A stretch of DNA of 64,000 nucleotides from Streptomyces sp. NBC_01296 (GTDB taxonomy: Bacteria; Actinomycetota; Actinomycetes; Streptomycetales; Streptomycetaceae), in contig NZ_CP130720.1 in the NCBI RefSeq assembly GCF_035984415.1, forward strand, positions 7,502,001 to 7,566,000, read 5' to 3'. Positions within the stretch are counted from its first letter, which is position 1, and the number at the start of each line of letters is the position of its first letter. Below, in pieces: positions 18,262-24,373 of the stretch. The position numbers and the translations under genes were made by a program. The notes beneath the pieces were generated by a model. It made no database searches. It saw only the letters and a program-made list of their open reading frames with translations, and was not told where the DNA came from.

Positions 18262-18384
18262 GCCGGGGGCTCCGCCCCCGGACCCCCGCGCCTCAAACGC
18301 CGGCGGGGCTGGATTCTGCCGGTCGGGCGTCGTCCCGGGCCCCGGAGCCCCAGACGTCGGCGGGGCCGGATTCTGCCGGGCGGG
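18262..18384. repeat. Streptomyces-type intergenic palindrome and degenerate duplication
   Basis: The left part contains CCGGGGGCTCCGCCCCCGG, a strong hairpin that fills many Streptomyces intergenic gaps. The segment at 18301-18327 is repeated at 18358-18384 with 25 of 27 bases identical (core GGATTCTGCCGG), giving a 57-bp period. The stretch separates the hydratase and DUF35 genes and could attenuate read-through. Confidence 0.65.
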
Positions 18385-18448
18385 GCCGGGGTTCCCGTGT
18401 CTGGACTTGCACGTGTTGTTGATCGTTTTCGAACATCGGAGGGCTCTC

Positions 18449-19411
18449 ATGACAGCAGCCGCGTCCCCACCCGAGGTGCTCCGTGCGCCCCTCGTCGTCG
18501 AATTCCCCTTCACCCGGTCCCTCGGGCCCGTCCAGAGCGCCTTCCTCACCGGGCTGCGCGAGCGCGTCGTCCTCGGCGTCAAGACGGCCGACGGCAAGGT
18601 GATGGTCCCGCCCGTCGAGTACGACCCCGTCACCGCCGAGGAGATCCGCGAGCTCGTCGAGGTCGGCGCCGCCGGAACCGTCACCACCTGGGCCTGGAAC
18701 GGCTCCCCGCGCCCGAACCAGCCCCTCGCCGCCCCCTTCGCCTGGGTCCTGGTCCGCCTCGACGGCGCCGACACCGCGATCCTGCACGCCCTCGACGCCC
18801 CCGGCCCCGAAGCCGTCCACACGGGCATGCGGGTCCGGATCCGCTGGGCCGAGGAGCGCACCGGGGCGATCACCGACATCGCCTGCTTCGAGCCGCACGA
18901 CACCCCGGAAGCCGCGCAAGCGACCCCGCACGACGGGCAGTTCGCCGACGCCGTCACCGGCATCGTCGCCGCCGCCCGCCTCGACTACACCTACAGCCCC
19001 GGCCGCTCCCAGACCGCCTACATCAACGCCCTCGCCGACCGGCGGACCGTCGGCGAGCGCTGCCCCTCCTGCCACAAGGTGTACGTACCGCCCCGCGGGG
19101 CCTGCCCCACCTGCGGGGTCGCCACCACCGACCAGGTCGAGGTCGGCCCGGCCGGCACGGTCACCACGTACTGCATCGTCAACATCAAGGCCCGGAATCT
19201 CGACATCGAAGTCCCCTACGTCTACGCCCACATCGCCCTCGACGGCGCCGACCTCGCCCTGCACGGGCGGATCGGCGGCATCCCGTACGACCAGGTCCGC
19301 ATGGGCCTGCGCGTCGAACCCGTGTGGACCGAGGGCGGCCGCCACCCCGACCACTACCGCCCCACCGGCGAGCCGGACGCCGACTACGACGCGTACAAGG
19401 AGCTCATCTGA
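18449..19411 (+). CDS. DUF35 OB-fold zinc-ribbon protein, partner of lipid-transfer thiolases
   Basis: Predicted 320-residue protein with two OB-like halves. The first half (about 20-150) lacks a zinc ribbon. The second begins with the rubredoxin-like ribbon CPSCHKVYVPPRGACPTCG near residue 205 followed by an OB fold (VTTYCIVNIKARNLDIEVPYVYAHIAL). DUF35 proteins bind SCP-x/Ltp thiolase-fold enzymes and help them bind acyl-CoA or act as retro-aldolases. Size and gene order match Rv3521 of M. tuberculosis, which precedes ltp4 and ltp3. GGAGGG seven bases upstream fixes the ATG. The stop overlaps the next start by one base (TGATG), so the two proteins are translationally coupled. Confidence 0.88.
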   Translation: MTAAASPPEVLRAPLVVEFPFTRSLGPVQSAFLTGLRERVVLGVKTADGKVMVPPVEYDPVTAEEIRELVEVGAAGTVTTWAWNGSPRPNQPLAAPFAWVLVRLDGADTAILHALDAPGPEAVHTGMRVRIRWAEERTGAITDIACFEPHDTPEAAQATPHDGQFADAVTGIVAAARLDYTYSPGRSQTAYINALADRRTVGERCPSCHKVYVPPRGACPTCGVATTDQVEVGPAGTVTTYCIVNIKARNLDIEVPYVYAHIALDGADLALHGRIGGIPYDQVRMGLRVEPVWTEGGRHPDHYRPTGEPDADYDAYKELI

Positions 19412-20481
19412 TGCCCGCGACGAGCAGGTACGCACGCGACGTCGCCGTCGTCGCCTTCGCGCAGAGCGACCACCGGCGCCGCAGCGACGAACTCAGCGAA
19501 GTCGAGATGGTCATGCCGGTCCTGCACCAGGTCCTGGCCCAGACCGGTCTGAAGGCCGGCGAGATCGGCTTCACTTGCTCCGGATCCAGCGACTACCTCG
19601 CCGGCCGCGCCTTCTCCTTCACCATGACCCTCGACGGGGTCGGCGCCTGGCCGCCGATCTCCGAGTCGCACGTCGAGATGGACGGCGCCTGGGCCCTCTA
19701 CGAGGCCTGGGTCAAGATCCAGACCGGCGAGGCCGACACCGCGCTGGTCTACTCGTACGGGAAGTCCTCCCCGGGATCCGTACGGGACGTCCTGACCCGG
19801 CAGCTCGACCCGTACTACCTCGCTCCGCTCTGGCCCGACTCGGTGGCCCTGGCCGCCCTCCAGGCCCAGGCGCTCATCGACGCGGGCGAGACCGACGAGG
19901 CGGCGCTCGCCGGGATCGGAGCCCGCAGCCGGGCCGCCGCCGAGGCCAACCCGCACGCCCAGCTCAGGGGCGGCGCCGTCGCGCAGGGCGGGTACGAGGT
20001 CCGGCCGCTGCGTACGGGCGACTGCCCGCCCATCGGCGACGGCGCCGCCGCCGTCGTCCTCGCCGCGGGCGACACCGCGCGCAGGCTCTGCGAGCGACCC
20101 GCCTGGATCACCGGCATCGACCACCGCATCGAGGCCCACAGCCTGGGCCTGCGCGACCTCACCGACTCGCCGTCCACCCGGATCGCCGCCGAGCACGCCG
20201 GGGTCTTCGAACGCCCGGTGGACACGGCCGAACTGCACGCGCCGTTCTCCTCCCAGGAGGTGGTCCTGCGCAAGGCGCTGGGACTCGGCGAGGACGTCGT
20301 CGTCAACCCGTCCGGCGGGGCGCTCGCCGCCAACCCGGTCATGGCCGCCGGCCTCATCCGGATCGGCGAGGCCGCCGCCCGGATCCACCGCGGCGCCTGC
20401 GACCGGGCCGTCGCGCACGCCACCTCCGGCCCCTGCCTCCAGCAGAACCTGGTCGCCGTCCTGGAAGGGGAACCCGCATGA
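19411..20481 (+). CDS. Lipid-transfer/thiolase-fold aldolase, Ltp4-like
   Basis: Predicted 356-residue SCP-x-type thiolase-fold protein. The typical features are FTCSGSSDYLAGRAFSF near 51 in place of the normal acetyl-CoA thiolase Cys context, GDGAAAVVLAAGD near 208, and VNPSGGALAANPVMAAGL near 292 in the C-terminal core. Such proteins usually lack thiolysis and cleave carbon-carbon bonds as retro-aldolases. ltp4 together with ltp3 is required for C24-branched sterol side-chain removal in Rhodococcus. Size and order match Rv3522. The start overlaps the DUF35 stop by one base and the stop overlaps the next start by four bases, so the three genes form a tight operon. Confidence 0.85.
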   Translation: MPATSRYARDVAVVAFAQSDHRRRSDELSEVEMVMPVLHQVLAQTGLKAGEIGFTCSGSSDYLAGRAFSFTMTLDGVGAWPPISESHVEMDGAWALYEAWVKIQTGEADTALVYSYGKSSPGSVRDVLTRQLDPYYLAPLWPDSVALAALQAQALIDAGETDEAALAGIGARSRAAAEANPHAQLRGGAVAQGGYEVRPLRTGDCPPIGDGAAAVVLAAGDTARRLCERPAWITGIDHRIEAHSLGLRDLTDSPSTRIAAEHAGVFERPVDTAELHAPFSSQEVVLRKALGLGEDVVVNPSGGALAANPVMAAGLIRIGEAAARIHRGACDRAVAHATSGPCLQQNLVAVLEGEPA

Positions 20482-21653
20482 CGCGTACGGGAAAGGAGCC
20501 GGTCGCCGTCGTCGGCATCGGCCAGACCAAGCACGTCGCCGCCCGCCACGACGTCTCCATCGCGGGGCTCGTCCGCGAGGCAGCGGCGCGCGCCCTCGCC
20601 GACGCCGAGCTGACCTGGGCGGACATCGACGCGGTCGTCATCGGCAAGGCCCCCGACTTCTTCGAGGGCGTGATGATGCCGGAGCTGTACCTGGCGGACG
20701 CCCTCGGCGCGGTCGGCAAGCCCATGCTCCGCGTCCACACCGCCGGTTCGGTCGGCGGATCCACCGCCCTCGTCGCCTCCAACCTGGTCGCGGCGCGGGT
20801 CCACCGGACCGTCCTGACCCTCGCGTTCGAGAAGCAGTCCGAGTCCAACGCCATGTGGGGCCTGTCGCTGCCCGTCCCCTTCCAGCAGCCGCTGCTGGCG
20901 GGCGCCGGCGGGTTCTTCGCCCCGCACGTGCGCGCGTACATGCGGCGTACGGGCGCCCCCGATGCGGTCGGCTCGCTCGTGGCCTACAAGGACCGCCGCA
21001 ACGCGCTGAAGAACCCGTACGCGCACCTGCACGAGCACGACATCACCCTGGAGAAGGTCCAGGCCTCGCCGATGCTGTGGGACCCGATCCGGTACTCCGA
21101 GACCTGCCCCTCCTCGGACGGGGCCTGCGCGATGGTCCTCACCGACCGGGCGGGCGCGGCCCGTTCACCGCGGCCGCCGGCCTGGGTGCACGGCGGGGCG
21201 ATGCGCAGCGAGCCGACGCTCTTCGCGGGCAAGGACTTCGTCTCCCCGCAGGCGGGCAAGGACTGCGCGGCCGACGTCTACCGGCAGGCCGGGATCACCG
21301 ATCCGCGCCGCGAGATCGACGCGGTGGAGATGTACGTGCCGTTCTCCTGGTACGAGCCGATGTGGCTGGAGAACCTCGGCTTCGCCGAGGAGGGCGAGGG
21401 CTGGAAGCTCACCGAGGCCGGGGTCACCGAACTCGACGGAGACCTCCCGGTCAACCCCTCGGGCGGGGTGCTGTCCACCAACCCGATCGGCGCCTCCGGC
21501 ATGATCCGCTTCGCGGAAGCGGCCCTCCAGGTCCGCGGCCAGGCCGGTGAACACCAGGTGCCGGGCGCCCGCCGGGCCCTGGGCCACGCGTACGGCGGCG
21601 GCGCGCAGTTCTTCGCGATGTGGCTGGTGGGAGCGGGGTCCCCGACTTCCTGA
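20478..21653 (+). CDS. Lipid-transfer/thiolase-fold aldolase, Ltp3-like
   Basis: Predicted 391-residue SCP-x-type thiolase homologue. It starts with VAVVGIGQTKHVA and contains RVHTAGSVGGSTALVASNLVA near 92, SETCPSSDGACAMVL near 204, AVEMYVPFSWYEPMW near 277 and VNPSGGVLSTNPIGASGMIR near 320. It ends with the conserved GHAYGGGAQFFAMW. It is the natural partner of the Ltp4-like protein and the DUF35 protein, and its size fits Rv3523. The ATG overlaps the preceding stop (ATGA). The likely reaction is retro-aldol cleavage of a beta-hydroxyacyl-CoA side chain, which is inference from homologues. A hairpin at 21697 ends the operon. Confidence 0.86.
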   Translation: MTRTGKEPVAVVGIGQTKHVAARHDVSIAGLVREAAARALADAELTWADIDAVVIGKAPDFFEGVMMPELYLADALGAVGKPMLRVHTAGSVGGSTALVASNLVAARVHRTVLTLAFEKQSESNAMWGLSLPVPFQQPLLAGAGGFFAPHVRAYMRRTGAPDAVGSLVAYKDRRNALKNPYAHLHEHDITLEKVQASPMLWDPIRYSETCPSSDGACAMVLTDRAGAARSPRPPAWVHGGAMRSEPTLFAGKDFVSPQAGKDCAADVYRQAGITDPRREIDAVEMYVPFSWYEPMWLENLGFAEEGEGWKLTEAGVTELDGDLPVNPSGGVLSTNPIGASGMIRFAEAALQVRGQAGEHQVPGARRALGHAYGGGAQFFAMWLVGAGSPTS

Positions 21654-21696
21654 ACGGGCTCGCTCCTCCCGGCGGGCGCGCGGCTGGTGCCCGACC

Positions 21697-21720
21697 GGCC
21701 ACGGGTGACTCACCGTGGCC
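21697..21720 (+). terminator. Hairpin after the ltp operon
   Basis: GGCCACGG and CCGTGGCC pair at 21697-21720, and the inner GGTGA/TCACC extends the stem with one bulge. It lies 44 bp after the ltp3-like stop. Confidence 0.6.
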
Positions 21721-21783
21721 TGTGCGGCACCCGCTGCCATGGTTACTCTGGCCCCCGGACGACGTACCGGGAGGAGCACGCAC

Positions 21784-22023
21784 GTGGCCGAAAGCATGAT
21801 TTCGCAGCCTCTGGCCGGCTGGGGCAAGCCGGACCTCGATCTCAGCGGGGCGGACTGGCAGTCGAGCAGCCGGGGGGCGGGCGACGTCCAGATCGCCTTC
21901 GTCGAGGGGTTCATCGCGATGCGCAACGGCGACCGCCCCGAGAGCCCCTCGCTGATCTTCGCGCCGGACGAGTGGCGCAAGTTCGTCATGAACGCGCGGG
22001 GCGGGGAGTTCGACCTGACGTAG
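21784..22023 (+). CDS. DUF397 domain protein
   Basis: Predicted 79-residue protein. GGGAGGAG seven bases before the GTG at 21784 sets the start. The core WQSSSRGAGDVQIAFVEGFIAMRNGDRPESPSLIFAPDEWRKFV is the DUF397 signature. In Streptomyces these proteins usually sit next to a helix-turn-helix regulator (DUF5753 type) and may act as its antagonist or effector. Here no such partner is adjacent, so it is an orphan copy. Cytoplasmic; function otherwise unknown. Confidence 0.85.
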   Translation: MAESMISQPLAGWGKPDLDLSGADWQSSSRGAGDVQIAFVEGFIAMRNGDRPESPSLIFAPDEWRKFVMNARGGEFDLT

Positions 22024-22152
22024 TCGGCGGCCCGACGCGGCGCACCACCGGACGCGGAGCCGCCGCGCCGGTGGCGCCGCCGCACATCCGCCTGACACGG
22101 CCGCCCGGATGTGCGAGAGTGGCCGGTATGACGATCATCCGCCGAAAGGGCG

Positions 22153-22638
22153 ATGCCGCGTAGACGGCCCGGCGCACTGCGCGCCGAACGAGGAACGTAC
22201 GAGGACCGCCGGCCGCCCGCCTGGGCATGGCAACTGCCCTCCGTGGACCGGCTCCCGGCCGCCGCCGCAGCGGCGGTCCACTGGGCCGGGGCCGGCCGGG
22301 GCGACGAGGTCGCGGACCTGCTGATGCGGTACCGGGCCTTCCTGAGCCGCCCGGGCAGCCCCCTGCTCCTGGCCCGCTCCTCGTGCCCGGCCTGCCCCGG
22401 ATGCGCGCGCGACGACGTCGCCGTCGTCCGGGACGAACTCGCCGATCTCCACCACACCCTGCCGCCCGCCGCCCGCACCGCGCTGGGCCGCGTCCTGCAC
22501 GTCCTGGACGCGGAGTTCCGCCGGCGCACCCTCCCCGAACCGGACCCGCCCGCCGGCCGGTGGGCCGACTGGAGCGGCCGCCCCCTCGCCTGGTGGCACC
22601 GCCGCATCTACGACAGCGAGGGCCGGGAGTTCTGGTGA
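22153..22638 (+). CDS. Hypothetical protein with CxxCxxC motif
   Basis: Predicted 161-residue protein beginning at an ATG with GAAAGGGCG just upstream. It is basic at the N-terminus (MPRRRPGALRAERG). A helical middle follows, then the cysteine cluster CPACPGC near residue 78 that could bind a metal, and the tail ends GRPLAWWHRRIYDSEGREFW with many Trp and Arg. I recognise no family. The last 31 bp overlap the convergent LtrA-like gene. Base composition and codon use are like the neighbours. Confidence 0.65.
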   Translation: MPRRRPGALRAERGTYEDRRPPAWAWQLPSVDRLPAAAAAAVHWAGAGRGDEVADLLMRYRAFLSRPGSPLLLARSSCPACPGCARDDVAVVRDELADLHHTLPPAARTALGRVLHVLDAEFRRRTLPEPDPPAGRWADWSGRPLAWWHRRIYDSEGREFW

Positions 22639-23819
22639 GGCGTCGGCGGCGTCCGCGGGAGGCGTTCCAGCACCACCCGCGGCCACGCCGCCGCCAGCAC
22701 CAGCAGCCACGCCAGCTGGACGGCCGCGGCACCCCGGGCCACCGCCCCCGCCACCAGCACCGCCGCCAGCGACGGCCCCACCAGCAGCAGAACCTCCCGC
22801 CTCCCGCGCCCCGTGCCGAGCGCCGCCACCCCCGCGATCGCCAGGTACACCGCGAGGCTCCCGCACAACAGCCACCGCACCGACTCCGGAACCGCATGGT
22901 CCGTGTACTCCACCGCATTGCCGAGCGCCGCCGCCAGCGCCGCCACCGAACCCGCGACGAAGCAGTGCAGCGGCAGCACGAGCCGTACCGGAAGGACGTC
23001 CCACGCCAGCAGCGGCACCCCGTCCGCCCCGTGCCGCAACGACAGCGACCACAGCAGGAGCAGCAGCAGGAACGCGCCGATGCCGACCCCGTACAGCGCC
23101 GCGTCCCACTCCACCTGCGAGGCGGCGGCCACCACCTGGGCCACCGCCTCGCCCAGCACGATCAGCTGGAACAGGCCCAGCCGCTCCCCGAGATGCGGCG
23201 CGTCCATCAGCGCCGCCACCGGCTTGGGCGCGGCCCGCCGCCTGCGCGCCGCCTCCTGCGCGTACTGCGCGTCCACCCGGGCGGCCAGCCTCGTGCCGGA
23301 CACCGAGAACATCACCGCCAGGTCGATGGCCAGCCCCAGCGCCCACAGCGCGTACCGGGCCGTCCCGTCGAACCACATCGACACGATCCACGGCGTCAGC
23401 CCCAGCCCCAGCTGCGTGATCGGCAGGTCCGGCACGTACTCCCCGCGCCGCTCCCACGCCTTGCCTGCCAGCGACCGCACCAGGATGTAGGCCAGCGCGA
23501 ACGCCCCCGCCCGGTCCTCCCGTACGCCGCGCACCGAGGCCGCCATCACCGCCATCCCGAACATCCCCGCCAGCACCGTCCACGTGCGGACCTCCTCGCC
23601 GCTGACGTTCCCGTACACCGTGAACAGCATCCAGCCCGTCCAGAACGCCAGGAACATCACCACGTACAGCGCCACATCGTCCCCACCGGGGCTGCCGTGC
23701 AGCAGGTGCGCCAGCTGGGCGACGCCCGCCACCGCCGTCAGGTCGAAGAACAGCTCCAGCCAGGAGGCGTGCCGTTCGCCCTCCGCAGGCGCCGACCCTG
23801 CCGGCGCGGAATCGGTCAT
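22608..23819 (-). CDS. Low-temperature-requirement A (LtrA)-like membrane protein
   Basis: Predicted 403-residue polytopic membrane protein with about ten hydrophobic segments. HASWLELFFDLTAVAGVAQLAHLL near residue 17 is the signature of the LtrA family (WLELFFDLVFV type). LGERLGLFQLIVLGEAVAQVV near 210 is the second conserved block. LtrA was named from Listeria growth at low temperature; its transport or signalling role is not known. The start at 23819 is a clear ATG, 61 bp from the divergent ACT-domain gene. The 3-prime end overlaps the hypothetical gene by 31 bp. Confidence 0.88.
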   Translation of the reverse strand: MTDSAPAGSAPAEGERHASWLELFFDLTAVAGVAQLAHLLHGSPGGDDVALYVVMFLAFWTGWMLFTVYGNVSGEEVRTWTVLAGMFGMAVMAASVRGVREDRAGAFALAYILVRSLAGKAWERRGEYVPDLPITQLGLGLTPWIVSMWFDGTARYALWALGLAIDLAVMFSVSGTRLAARVDAQYAQEAARRRRAAPKPVAALMDAPHLGERLGLFQLIVLGEAVAQVVAAASQVEWDAALYGVGIGAFLLLLLLWSLSLRHGADGVPLLAWDVLPVRLVLPLHCFVAGSVAALAAALGNAVEYTDHAVPESVRWLLCGSLAVYLAIAGVAALGTGRGRREVLLLVGPSLAAVLVAGAVARGAAAVQLAWLLVLAAAWPRVVLERLPRTPPTPHQNSRPSLS

Positions 23820-23880
23820 AACGGGATGATAGGTAGGGTGGCCGAGCGGCGAGAGCGACCTGAGGAAACTGCTGAGCGGC

Positions 23881-24261
23881 ATGCGCCCCGAGCTGCACGA
23901 GGGGCGGTACGTCTTCTGCACCGTCCCCGGAGCCACGGCGCCGCCCGCCGCAGCCACCCCCGTCGCCACCGTCCTGGAAGCCGAGGGGCTCACCCTGGTC
24001 CTGCGCCAGGAGGACGCCGACGCCGCCGGCCTCGCCTACGACTACACCGCCGGGTGGATCACCCTGCGCATCCACTCCGCCCTCGACGCCGTCGGCCTCA
24101 CCGGCGCCTTCGCCGCCGAGCTCGCCGCGCACGGACTCAGCTGCAACGTCATCGCCGGGTACCACCACGACCACCTCTTCGTACCCGCCGAACGGGCGGC
24201 CGAGGCCGTCGCGGTACTGGAGCAACTGGCAACCCGTTCGGCGCAAGAGGGGCACCCGTAA
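23881..24261 (+). CDS. ACT-domain protein
   Basis: Predicted 126 residues from the ATG at 23881. The fold has two ACT-like repeats: GRYVFCTVPGATAPPAAATPVATVLEAEGLTLVLRQEDADAAGL and then TLRIHSALDAVGLTGAFAAELAAHGLSCNVIAGYHHDHLFVP. This is typical of the COG3602-like single-gene ACT proteins, probable small-molecule binders. The codons immediately upstream in the same frame read SGESDLRKLLSG, which looks like the usual N-terminus of the family. No ATG, GTG or TTG precedes them before an in-frame stop at 23830, so the true start may be a rare CTG (23860) or the N-terminus may have been lost. It is divergent from the LtrA gene. Confidence 0.78.
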   Translation: MRPELHEGRYVFCTVPGATAPPAAATPVATVLEAEGLTLVLRQEDADAAGLAYDYTAGWITLRIHSALDAVGLTGAFAAELAAHGLSCNVIAGYHHDHLFVPAERAAEAVAVLEQLATRSAQEGHP

Positions 24262-24373
24262 AGGACTGCAACGGCCCGATACCAAAGATTCCGATCTTTC
24301 CCCGCAGAGGGCCTTCCCCCACGCGCGCGCGGGCGTACGCTGATGCCCCGAACAGGCCTGGGGGGTACCAGCC

